Positions 1 to 5,909 of a stretch of DNA of 15,599 nt are shown one piece after another (position 1 is the stretch's first letter; every line of letters starts with the position of its first letter). The notes below the pieces were generated by a model. The model was not told the origin of the DNA. It ran no database searches and worked only from the letters and a program-made list of their open reading frames with translations. This DNA comes from Bulleidia sp. (GTDB lineage: Bacteria > Bacillota_I > Bacilli_A > Erysipelotrichales > Erysipelotrichaceae), in assembly GCA_016293365.1 (NCBI GenBank), contig JAEDEK010000037.1, forward strand, positions 1-15,599. Direction: 5' to 3'. The position numbers were made by a program, and so were the translations under genes.

Positions 1-112
1 CCTTTTTTGCCTTGGATGCAAAATATGTGTACTTGTTTCTTGCCTGAGATTCACCAGCAAATGCTGCTTCCAGGTTCTTTTCTGTCTGTGTACCTGCGTA
101 CTTGTTAGCCAT
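1..112 (-). CDS. rbr: Rubrerythrin, N-terminal part (runs off left edge)
   Basis: The minus strand from the ATG at 110-112 reads MANKYAGTQTEKNLEAAFAG, then ESQARNKYTYFASKAKK, before the window ends. This is the start of the rubrerythrin diiron domain; the Glu in the AGESQARNKY helix is an iron ligand in the family. Rubrerythrin reduces hydrogen peroxide in the cytoplasm of anaerobes, with electrons from rubredoxin or NADH systems. The start is supported by AAAAGGAGAA at 120-129. Only 37 codons are visible, so the C-terminal rubredoxin-like domain cannot be checked. It lies downstream of, and in the same direction as, the broken ATPase gene, but has its own -10 box. Confidence 0.9.
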   Translation of the reverse strand, partial: MANKYAGTQTEKNLEAAFAGESQARNKYTYFASKAKK

Positions 113-141
113 AATATCTATTCTCCTTTTTCTGTCTTTCG

Positions 142-147
142 ATTATA
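142..147 (-). promoter_or_regulatory. -10 box of the rubrerythrin promoter
   Basis: The minus strand reads TATAAT at 142-147, about 30 bases before the rubrerythrin ATG and just upstream of its ribosome binding site. No good -35 hexamer is seen at 16-18 bases upstream, so the promoter may need an activator or depend on the -10 alone. I looked for a PerR box because rubrerythrin is often peroxide-regulated, and found no convincing one. Confidence 0.5.
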
Positions 148-199
148 TCATTATTGAAATCTGATGTATATGTGACGAATACACAAATGATGTGTTGTG

Positions 200-871
200 T
201 CAGATATAGGTGATTGGCAAGGCAATCAGATTTTCTCTCAGATATGTTTTTCGATCAATCAGGCACAGAATGATTCCATTACCACGTTTTTTATCCGGTA
301 TTTTGTCAAGAACTGTATTTGCGGATGCCATGGATGCCTTTGGATTACCGGTCATTTTGATTTCGACCGGGTAAATCATTCCGTTTTCTTCAATAATCAG
401 ATCGATTTCATTTTCAATAGATGCCTTCTTATCTTTGCCACGATAGTAGAAGATCTGAAACCGGTAGTCTTTTCCTTCGTTGGTATAGGATTTCAGTATT
501 TCTGAAACAATGAATGTCTCAAACATGTTCCCCGCAACAGCAGAATTTTTCAGTGCATCTGCACTGAGCCATCTGGAAAGATAACAGGCAAGGCCTGTAT
601 CTTTAAAATAGACTTTTGGAGCTTTGATTGCTCGTGTCAGAACACTTGCACTGTATGGCTGCAGAAGATATACAATGCCGGTTCTTTCCAAAATCGACAG
701 CCATGTTTTAACAGTCGGTTCACTGACACCGACATCACCTGCAATATTTGCGTAATTCAGGATTTCACCTGTTCTTGCAGCAACTGCTGTCAGGAATTTT
801 GTGAAAGTAATGCTGTCTGCAGAAATCAGCTCATGGATATCCCGTTCGATGTATGTTGCCAGGTATGATGC
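200..871 (-). pseudogene. DUF4143-type AAA+ ATPase, C-terminal fragment (split by IS element)
   Basis: This open frame runs from the element junction at 871 to the stop at 200-202 (223 codons). It carries the winged-helix and DUF4143 part of the ATPase family: ASYLATYIERDI right at the junction, an HTH-like stretch (EILNYANIAGDVGVSEPTVKT), the GNMFETFIVSEIL helix, and a PD-(D/E)xK-like core (NEIDLIIEENGMIYPVEIK). The other half is at 2531-3091. The first in-frame ATG of this half is at 691, so if any protein is made from it, it lacks the ATPase domain and the HTH. Members of this family are cytoplasmic ATPases of poorly known role. Breakage is certain from the sequence; loss of function is inferred. 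Confidence 0.9.
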
Positions 872-1010
872 GTGAATTACCCCACCTAAACCTTCGGTTA
901 TAGGATGGGGCTTCTAAGACTACGCATATCGCCAAAGATACTCGGTATGTTTCACCTTACAGTACATCCACGGTACTTCTATTTCCTTGCTTACGCTCGG
1001 AAATTACTTT
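872..1010 (-). ncRNA. Putative TnpB guide RNA (omega RNA/reRNA) scaffold at the right end
   Basis: These 139 non-coding bases between the tnpB stop and the element end occupy the place from which TnpB guide RNAs are made in this family. The minus strand can fold into three stem-loops: 1004-981 (ATTTCC/GGAAAT around GC-GTAA-GC), 977-961 (AGTAC/GTACT), and the terminal 910-880 hairpin (CCCCATC/GGTGGGG with inner AACC/GGTT). The guide would be the flanking sequence directly after base 872, GCATCATACCTGGCAACATA (871 to 852), inside the ATPase gene. The true 5' end may lie within the tnpB coding region. The RNA itself is inferred from position and structure. Confidence 0.6.
880..910 (-). repeat. 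Right-end subterminal hairpin of the IS element
   Basis: The minus strand forms CCCCATC/GGTGGGG (7 bp, one G-U) with an inner AACC-GAA-GGTT hairpin, 8 bases from the right end. Its primary sequence (CCCCrTC, TATAA, CCGA, TTTAGG, yGGGG) matches the left-end hairpin at 2485-2514. In IS608-like elements such imperfect hairpins are the TnpA recognition sites. Confidence 0.75.
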
Positions 1011-2372
1011 TCATGCCAAGACAATATCCGGATGCCTGACAACCCAGATATTATTGAAATCCGGATCTTCTCTGAAGGCATCAGGGAATGCTTTTCTGAG
1101 AATGTTTGCTGAGCCGTTCAAATCTGCATTGATCTCTCGTTCATTTACTTCTCTGTACAATCCCCGTTTTATTCTCTTCCCGGAAAAACTGTACTTCTGA
1201 TTCTCTTTTCTATAGGAAGGAATAGCGTCGCTGCTCAGAAATGAGGCTTTGGAAGTGTATGATTCTTCCTGCTCAATAACCGAAATTCCTTCTCTATCCG
1301 CAAGATACATGATGATCTTATACAGCTGTGCATGCGGTATCTGTACAAAGTTCTGATTTGTAACACTTCCCATGTCTGTATTCTGCTTCCATCCGACATT
1401 CTTTCCCAGCACAATGGTGTCGATACGGTTTTCTACGCACCAGTCAATCAGGATTTTTGCGGATTTCAGCAGAAAGTCCTTCACACGGTTGTTACGGTTC
1501 AGTGTAACTTTCTGATAATGTGGTGTGGGAACAAATCTGTCTGTCGTACCTTTGGTATTCTCAGATATGATATTGCTGATCTGTCGGTTGTACAGATGGT
1601 TGACAGACTTCAAAGGTTTGCCGTTGAACAGGATACATGGCAATCCACAGTTGTTAGTAACAGCCATCAGGTTATCAATGCCCGGATCTACAGCAATAAT
1701 ACGCTCATGCTCTGTAAACACCGGAGCATTAGTTCCATCATCAAACACAAAGGACATCTGATAGATGCCGTGCATTGGTGTGACATGTACTTCAATCAGC
1801 TTACCTGGAATCTTCTTGCCAAGCTGAACAGTCGCCTTGGTTTTAGGCAAAGAGCAGTAGTAGTTACCTCTTTTGGTGAGGTGAATCTTACACTCGATGT
1901 TAGATGACTTAAAGGAGGTGATTCCCTGTTTCCGTTTGTAATGAGGAAACTTCGGCATTCCGTTATACTTCTCAGGATTGTTCTTCCAGTCTTTAATGGA
2001 TTCAAAGTAGCTTTTTATGTCCTGAAGAACATTTTTTAGCACATTCTGTGCACAATGCTTTGGAAATCCTTCTGCATTGTAGTCAGGATTATTGTTGTAC
2101 TTCATAACAGCATCAAGGATTGTGTAGCTGATGACACCTGAAGGAGGAACAGACTTAGGTTTGTTCATATCAAGCAGAGAAAATTCAACCTCAGACATGA
2201 CGCTCAATTCATTGTCCGACAGTTCGTGTATATTCTTCTTTGAAGCAAACATGAGCTGACGTTCACGAAAAAGAGCAGCATTGTACAGATTGTTAGCACA
2301 ATGAGCATTTCTGTCACACCATTCAAACAGTGTAGAATCAGGTTTTACCTGAACAGTAATTGATCTATACAT
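1011..2372 (-). CDS. tnpB: TnpB RNA-guided nuclease of IS200/IS605-type element, relocated-glutamate type
   Basis: The start at 2370-2372 (MYRSITVQVK) is preferred over an ATG 27 bases upstream because AGAAAGGAGAACAC precedes it; this gives 453 residues, a usual TnpB length. The N-terminal wedge/REC region leads to a RuvC core: IIAVDPGIDN (D229, RuvC-I), then TIVLGKNVGWKQN (318-331) where other TnpBs have the RuvC-II Glu, and REINADLNGSANI (D417, RuvC-III). The canonical Glu is replaced by Gly/Lys; the EE at 369-370 in QEESYTSKASF may be the substitute. There is no CxxC pair for a zinc finger. TnpB cuts DNA matching its guide next to the target motif, favouring retention of the element. The frame is intact, so an active protein is plausible. 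Confidence 0.93.
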   Translation of the reverse strand: MYRSITVQVKPDSTLFEWCDRNAHCANNLYNAALFRERQLMFASKKNIHELSDNELSVMSEVEFSLLDMNKPKSVPPSGVISYTILDAVMKYNNNPDYNAEGFPKHCAQNVLKNVLQDIKSYFESIKDWKNNPEKYNGMPKFPHYKRKQGITSFKSSNIECKIHLTKRGNYYCSLPKTKATVQLGKKIPGKLIEVHVTPMHGIYQMSFVFDDGTNAPVFTEHERIIAVDPGIDNLMAVTNNCGLPCILFNGKPLKSVNHLYNRQISNIISENTKGTTDRFVPTPHYQKVTLNRNNRVKDFLLKSAKILIDWCVENRIDTIVLGKNVGWKQNTDMGSVTNQNFVQIPHAQLYKIIMYLADREGISVIEQEESYTSKASFLSSDAIPSYRKENQKYSFSGKRIKRGLYREVNEREINADLNGSANILRKAFPDAFREDPDFNNIWVVRHPDIVLA

Positions 2373-2403
2373 GTGTTCTCCTTTCTGTGATAACCACACA
2401 TAT

Positions 2404-2432
2404 AGTATATCATATGCATCTCAATATTTCAG
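2404..2432 (-). promoter_or_regulatory. Promoter of tnpB
   Basis: On the minus strand, CTGAAA at 2432-2427 (-35), a 17-base spacer, and TATACT at 2409-2404 (-10). Transcription would start about 25 bases before the tnpB ATG and just upstream of its AGAAAGGAG. The -35 is weak (4/6) and the -10 good (5/6). Confidence 0.55.
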
Positions 2433-2484
2433 CATATCTATGCGGTTTCTTATGATTTCTCAGAAAGGAAAGATGACAATTCAT

Positions 2485-2514
2485 CCCCGCCTAAATCGGA
2501 GATTATAGACGGGG
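2485..2514 (-). repeat. Left-end subterminal hairpin of the IS element
   Basis: The minus strand forms CCCCGTC/GGCGGGG (7 bp, one G-U) around TATAATCTCCGATTTA, 16 bases from the left end at 2530. It closely resembles the right-end hairpin at 880-910 in sequence and shape, which supports the element's two-ended structure. Confidence 0.75.
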
Positions 2515-2530
2515 TATTCTTGTCTAACTA

Positions 2531-2537
2531 ATAAAAA
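2531..2537 (-). other. Insertion target / probable TAM (TTTTTAT) next to the left end
   Basis: The seven ATPase-gene bases directly upstream of the left end read TTTTTAT on the minus strand. IS200/IS605 elements insert 3' of a short fixed motif that also serves as the TAM for TnpB cleavage. A T-rich pentamer such as TTTAT fits motifs I recall for related elements. The exact length of the motif cannot be fixed from one insertion. Confidence 0.6.
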
Positions 2538-3091
2538 TCCTGCCAGTCACGTGGTATGTCATACAGTTCAGGATAGGAACCTTTGTGTATGATTTCCCAG
2601 ATCTGATCATATGACACGAGCTGTTTTTCTCTTGCCTTTATATACTCATCTGTTGGGATAAAATGCCTGTTAAAGGAAACATGATGAATTTCCCGTAAGA
2701 ATAATCCGTTTAACTCACATACAGATACTCTTCCAGCCAATGATTCACTGACACCTTTCATAAGTGTGGGTTTCTGTGAGCCGGATAAAATAAACATTCC
2801 TCTGTCGTTACTTTCATCAACGATACGTTTGATTTCTTCCAGTATTGCTGGCTCTTTTTGAACTTCGTCAATGAATAAAGGGGATGGGTTGTTCAGAAAA
2901 AAGAGTTTTGGCTCTTCTTTCGCCTGCAGGCGGGTCAGATAATCGTCGAAATTTGCACGGTTATAATCGGCAAATTCATGCCTGATCAGAGTGGATTTTC
3001 CCACCTGACGCGCCCCGATTACCAGCGTACATTTGCTGTATTGGACTCTGTTTTTCAGAGTTTCTGTAAATGCCCGATGAATGTATGCCAT
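2531..3091 (-). pseudogene. DUF4143-type AAA+ ATPase, N-terminal fragment (split by IS element)
   Basis: Start ATG at 3089-3091 (MAYIHRAF), chosen over an ATG 69 bases upstream because TTCCGGAGG lies at the right distance. The 187 codons hold the nucleotide-binding half: Walker A GARQVGKST (26-34), Walker B LFIDEVQ (D75, E76), sensor-1 SGSQ (103-106), then SLAGRVSVCELNGLFLREI. The frame reaches DWQDFY and stops at a TAG supplied by the left end of the inserted element (2528-2530). With the C-terminal half (871-200) the intact gene would encode 410 residues, normal for the family. As it stands the product would bind ATP but lack the C-terminal HTH and PD-(D/E)xK-like domain. Confidence 0.92.
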
Positions 3092-3124
3092 AAACAACCT
3101 CCGGAATATATAAAATCTAATATT

Positions 3125-3130
3125 ATTATA
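3125..3130 (-). promoter_or_regulatory. -10 box of the interrupted ATPase gene
   Basis: TATAAT on the minus strand at 3130-3125 would place a transcript start near 3118, giving a leader of about 27 bases that contains the GGAGG. The -35 region is only A/T-rich (TTAATT at 18 bases). The remaining part of the 318-base divergent gap (3131-3409) shows no gene; a possible promoter for the aminopeptidase lies at 3336-3363. Confidence 0.5.
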
Positions 3131-3335
3131 GACGATGTAGAACTCTAAAATTAACGACAAATATAAAATTATAAATTAGAAAAGACATATGTCTGATTGG
3201 TTTCTAATCACACATTTCGTTAGCATAGCAGCTAGATCATCTGTACTCTGTATTTGTTTCCTGTATGTATATCAATGGTATATCCTGTTTTATATGTTAC
3301 AGGAAGCTTAATTACAGAACATATCGGAAACAGGA

Positions 3336-3363
3336 TTGGACAGAAATCAAACAGATTTATAAG
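3336..3363 (+). promoter_or_regulatory. Possible promoter of the M18 aminopeptidase gene
   Basis: TTGGAC (3336-3341), a 16-base spacer and TATAAG (3358-3363), 47 bases before the ATG. The hexamers are reasonable but other A/T-rich combinations exist in this gap, so this is a tentative choice. Confidence 0.3.
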
Positions 3364-3409
3364 CAGTGGATTCTGTGATAAGATACCTCCTAGGAAAGAA
3401 GGAAAAAAG

Positions 3410-4726
3410 ATGGATTATATCAATGATTCAAAGGAGCTGATTCAGTTTATTGAATCTTCTCCAAGCATGTTTCATTCTGTAAAGACAATCAGAGAAATGC
3501 TGGAAAAGGAAGGATTCACATATCTTCCGGAAAGCAGTGAATGGAAGATTGAAAAAGGCGGTAAATATTATGCCGTACGCAATCATTCCAGTATCATTGC
3601 ATTCAAGGTGGGTGATCGTCTTGGCAATTACTCATTCCGTATGAGTGCATCCCATTCAGATTCTCCGACATTCAAAGTCAAGAATGTTCCGGAAATCAAT
3701 GGACCTGGAGAATACCTGAGACTGGATACAGAAGGTTATGGCGGTATGATTGACAGCACATGGTTTGATCGACCATTGACTCTGGCAGGAAGAGTGCTTG
3801 TGGAGGAAAATGGTAAGGTTGAAGCAAAACTTCTGTATATCGACAAGGATATCCTGATCATTCCAAACGTTGCGATTCATTTTAACCGTGAAATCAATAA
3901 GGGCTATAACTACAATCACCAGGTGGATTTACTCCCGTTATTTTCTGCAGGAGAAATGAAAAAGGGTGCCTTTGATGAAATGATCGCAAAGGAACTTGGT
4001 GTACAGAAAGAGCAGATTCTGGGAAGAGATCTGTTCCTTGTCAACAGGCAGAAGGGTGTGATCTGGGGATATCAGAATGAATTTGTATCCATCGGCAAAC
4101 TGGATGATCTGCAGTGTGCTTTCACATCCCTGAAAGGGTTTCTGGCATCCGACAATCCGGAAACTGTCAGTATCTATGCATGCTTTGACAATGAGGAAGT
4201 CGGCTCCAATTCCAAACAGGGTGCATTATCCACATTCCTGTATGATGTGACACGCCGTATTCATACAGGACTTGGAAGAAGTGAGGATGAATACTATCAG
4301 GCTGTTGCACGTTCCTTTATGGTCAGCTGTGATAATGCCCATGCAGTGCATCCAAACCATGTTGAAAAGACAGACCCTGTAAACTGCACATTCATGAATA
4401 AAGGCGTTGTCATCAAGGAAAATGCCACCCAGAGATATACAACGGATGCGGTAAGCAGAGCTGTCTTTACAAAAATCTGCAAAGATGCAGGTGTGCCTGT
4501 ACAGAGTTTTGCTAACAGAAGTGATGTTCCGGGTGGAGGTACACTTGGCAATCTGTCCAATACACATGTCAGTGTACATGCGGTGGATATCGGTCTTCCT
4601 CAGCTTGCGATGCATTCCGCATATGAAACAGCAGGAATCAAGGATACATCCTATGCGATTGAAGCGTTAAAAGCATATTACAACAGTAATTTTGTTATTG
4701 AAGATGAGATGAATATCAGATTCTGA
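3410..4726 (+). CDS. M18 family aminopeptidase (aspartyl aminopeptidase type)
   Basis: This is a cytoplasmic zinc-dependent aminopeptidase of the tetrahedral M18 family that trims N-terminal residues from peptides. The start at 3410 (MDYINDSK) follows AAAGAAGGAAAAAAG; an in-frame ATG 156 bases upstream lacks a ribosome binding site and gives a non-conserved tail. The 438 residues match the family. Metal and catalytic motifs are complete: SASHSDSP (H82, D84), CFDNEEVGSNSKQGA (E262/E263), the DNAHAVHPNH loop, and RSDVPGGGTLGNLSNTHVS near the C-terminus with the last His ligand. The gene stands alone between its own leader and a strong terminator. Substrate preference (acidic or broader) cannot be read from the sequence. 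Confidence 0.95.
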   Translation: MDYINDSKELIQFIESSPSMFHSVKTIREMLEKEGFTYLPESSEWKIEKGGKYYAVRNHSSIIAFKVGDRLGNYSFRMSASHSDSPTFKVKNVPEINGPGEYLRLDTEGYGGMIDSTWFDRPLTLAGRVLVEENGKVEAKLLYIDKDILIIPNVAIHFNREINKGYNYNHQVDLLPLFSAGEMKKGAFDEMIAKELGVQKEQILGRDLFLVNRQKGVIWGYQNEFVSIGKLDDLQCAFTSLKGFLASDNPETVSIYACFDNEEVGSNSKQGALSTFLYDVTRRIHTGLGRSEDEYYQAVARSFMVSCDNAHAVHPNHVEKTDPVNCTFMNKGVVIKENATQRYTTDAVSRAVFTKICKDAGVPVQSFANRSDVPGGGTLGNLSNTHVSVHAVDIGLPQLAMHSAYETAGIKDTSYAIEALKAYYNSNFVIEDEMNIRF

Positions 4727-4736
4727 TCAGAATACA

Positions 4737-4779
4737 GGCTGTCCACAATCACAATATGTGATGCGGGCAGTCTTTTTTT
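4737..4779 (+). terminator. Intrinsic terminator after the M18 aminopeptidase
   Basis: An outer stem GGCTGTCC/GGGCAGTC (8 bp with G-U pairs) encloses a perfect inner stem ATCACA/TGTGAT, and seven T residues follow directly. Confidence 0.88.
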
Positions 4780-4813
4780 GTTGAAGAAAATCAGAAAAAA
4801 TCAATGTTTCTGC

Positions 4814-4844
4814 TTGCCTTACAATTATAGTGAGGTTTTACAAT
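4814..4844 (+). promoter_or_regulatory. MerR-type promoter/operator P1
   Basis: TTGCCT (4814-4819) and TACAAT (4839-4844) are separated by 19 bases, longer than the 16-18 of ordinary promoters. A dyad, CCTTACAATTATAGTGAGG (4817-4835, 7 of 9 pairs), is centred in the spacer. This overlong spacer filled by a dyad is the hallmark of promoters that MerR-family activators untwist. The same arrangement recurs at 5832-5862 with 18 of 19 dyad bases identical. A transcript would start near 4851 and have a leader of about 220 bases before the 44-residue peptide gene. A MerR-family gene lies 1.7 kb downstream. Control by that protein is inferred. Confidence 0.75.
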
Positions 4845-4981
4845 AAGGTTGGGAAACAGTTTCTTTTCTGATACATGATTCTGTTGAATATGCAGGATTC
4901 GTACTGTTAAAATAGTATTACAGAAGATGATTTCTGAATGTTGCATGCATTGTCAGAGCAGAACGTATCGTATCGCAGGAA

Positions 4982-5010
4982 TTGCAGTAACATACTGTTT
5001 ATTGTAAAAA
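4982..5010 (+). promoter_or_regulatory. Possible second promoter before the 44-residue peptide gene
   Basis: TTGCAG (4982-4987), a 17-base spacer and TAAAAA (5005-5010) lie 61 bases before the ATG at 5071. The -10 is poor (4/6). Otherwise the 4852-5060 stretch contains no gene that I can support; it is A/T-rich with a CGTATCGTATCG direct repeat near 4965 and no recognisable riboswitch. Confidence 0.3.
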
Positions 5011-5070
5011 TAAGCATAAACAGACACATATTTACATGGTTTTAATTCAAAAAAATGAAAGGAGAATTTT

Positions 5071-5205
5071 ATGAATCTGGATCAACTGGTCATCGGAATT
5101 GGTGTGGTAGCTGTCCTGGTAACAGGTGTACTGTATATCCGTAACTACAAGTATCATCATTACGGTGGAAAATTCAAAGAACATTTTAAAGGACCTGATG
5201 AGTAG
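5071..5205 (+). CDS. Small single-pass membrane peptide, 44 residues
   Basis: ATG at 5071 follows GAAAGGAGAATTTT, an excellent ribosome binding site. The peptide starts MNLDQLVIG, has one hydrophobic helix (about residues 6-23, rich in V, I, L, G), then a basic, aromatic, His-rich tail (YIRNYKYHHYGGKFKEHFKGPDE). The positive tail after the helix suggests N-out, C-in topology. I recognise no family. It follows the MerR-type promoter P1 and is separated from the lipoprotein gene by an inverted repeat that may partly terminate transcription. A role at the membrane as a small stress or accessory peptide is possible but unproven; the strong ribosome binding site and intact frame make it a real gene. 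Confidence 0.75.
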   Translation: MNLDQLVIGIGVVAVLVTGVLYIRNYKYHHYGGKFKEHFKGPDE

Positions 5206-5215
5206 TATGCAGGGC

Positions 5216-5252
5216 AGGCAGTACCGGCAACGTTCTGGTACTGCCTTGTTTT
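5216..5252 (+). terminator. Inverted repeat, probable (partial) terminator
   Basis: AGGCAGTACC/GGTACTGCCT is a perfect 10-bp stem with an 11-base loop, followed by TGTTTTATT. The T-run is interrupted, so read-through into the lipoprotein gene, whose ribosome binding site starts 5 bases later, is likely. It would set a lower level for the lipoprotein than for the peptide upstream. Confidence 0.7.
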
Positions 5253-5271
5253 ATTGAAAGGAGTAGAAGAT

Positions 5272-5805
5272 ATGAAAAAACATCTGATTGCATTCGTCAG
5301 TGTAAGTCTGCTGGCAGGGTGTTCCAATGCGGCAGTATCATCTGTTTCATCACCATATCAGTATGATCAGAGTCTGAGTGATGGAAAAGTCATGATCAGA
5401 GATGAGCACAATTGCATTTATACTGTGGAAGCGGGAAAGGATATCCCTGTCATGACGATGGTAATTAATGGGTATCAGTCGGAACAGTATACATGGATTA
5501 ATGACACTGCTGTACAGCTACAGGTTATGATTCCTTTTGAAGGAGAGGAAGTAACCGACAACAGTGTATATACCATGACAATTCCTGCTAAGGATACAGG
5601 AATCGAAGTTGGTCAGGATATTATGGTAAGCTGGAATTATGCCTCTAAAACAAATACTGTATATCCGGATCAGACAACATTACCGGAAGGAGTTGACGGT
5701 GAGATTGAACAGGCTATATCTCAAGAGCAGCTTGGAATACTGTCAAAGGAACTTGTTTCCGCAGCTCCTGAAATCCGGAAAACTGTACTGGAAAACCAGA
5801 AATAA
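5272..5805 (+). CDS. Predicted lipoprotein of unknown function
   Basis: The start at 5272 (MKKHLIAFVSVSLLAGC) follows GAAAGGAG; a TTG further upstream would put the ribosome binding site inside the gene. The signal peptide ends in a lipobox LLAG/C17, so the protein should be lipid-anchored on the outer face of the membrane. The mature part (161 residues) is acidic, rich in Ser, Thr and Val, and looks like a small beta-rich domain (CIYTVEAGKDIPVMTMVING), followed by a helical C-terminal tail. I recognise no family or catalytic motif. No promoter is seen directly upstream, so expression probably comes from P1 by read-through of the inverted repeat. It shares the locus with other membrane and secreted small proteins. 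Confidence 0.85.
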   Translation: MKKHLIAFVSVSLLAGCSNAAVSSVSSPYQYDQSLSDGKVMIRDEHNCIYTVEAGKDIPVMTMVINGYQSEQYTWINDTAVQLQVMIPFEGEEVTDNSVYTMTIPAKDTGIEVGQDIMVSWNYASKTNTVYPDQTTLPEGVDGEIEQAISQEQLGILSKELVSAAPEIRKTVLENQK

Positions 5806-5831
5806 AAGCTGAGAAAATCTGAAATGTGCAC

Positions 5832-5862
5832 TTGCCTTACTATTATAGTGAGGTTCTACAAT
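5832..5862 (+). promoter_or_regulatory. MerR-type promoter/operator P2
   Basis: TTGCCT (5832-5837), a 19-base spacer and TACAAT (5857-5862). The spacer dyad CCTTACTATTATAGTGAGG (5835-5853) pairs at 8 of 9 positions about a central T. Across the 33 bases from the C before TTGCCT it differs from P1 at only two places. A transcript starting near 5869 would carry the secreted-protein gene and then the MerR-family gene, giving an autoregulatory loop. Positions and spacing are seen; regulation is inferred from MerR-family precedent. Confidence 0.8.
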
Positions 5863-5909
5863 AAACATAGAAAGAGATCTTTTCCAGATGTAAGAAAAGG
5901 AGAACGATT

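Larger units (their letters stand above)
872..2530 (-). mobile_element. IS200/IS605-type element, tnpB only (IS1341-like), 1659 bp
   Basis: The boundaries come from the interrupted ATPase gene: joining base 2531 to base 871 restores the frame DWQDFY/ASYLATYIERD with no base gained or lost. The absence of a target duplication fits the IS200/IS605 peel-and-paste mechanism. The element holds one gene, tnpB, and no tnpA tyrosine transposase, so it would need TnpA in trans. On the minus strand the left end is preceded by TTTTTAT and the right end finishes TAATTCAC. Similar imperfect hairpins lie near both ends (2485-2514 and 880-910). Because the frame is restored exactly, the insertion is probably recent and the ends intact. 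Confidence 0.9.

Noticed and set aside
113..199. Possible PerR box before the rubrerythrin gene
   Set aside because: The region around the -10 is A/T-rich but does not match the 7-1-7 PerR consensus well enough on either strand.
872..2530. Additional tnpA gene or passenger gene in the IS element
   Set aside because: The non-coding ends are only about 139 and 158 bases, and the open frames on the other strand (1332-1907) are antisense shadows of tnpB.
3257..3304. Inverted TTCCTGT/ACAGGAA arms in the divergent gap before the aminopeptidase gene
   Set aside because: The arms are short and far apart, and neither T-run nor ribosome binding site is associated with them.
4902..4917. Imperfect dyad TACTGTTAAAATAGTA in the P1 leader
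   Set aside because: Only 12 of 16 positions are symmetric in an A/T-rich stretch, and no promoter or matching copy elsewhere in the window supports it as an operator.
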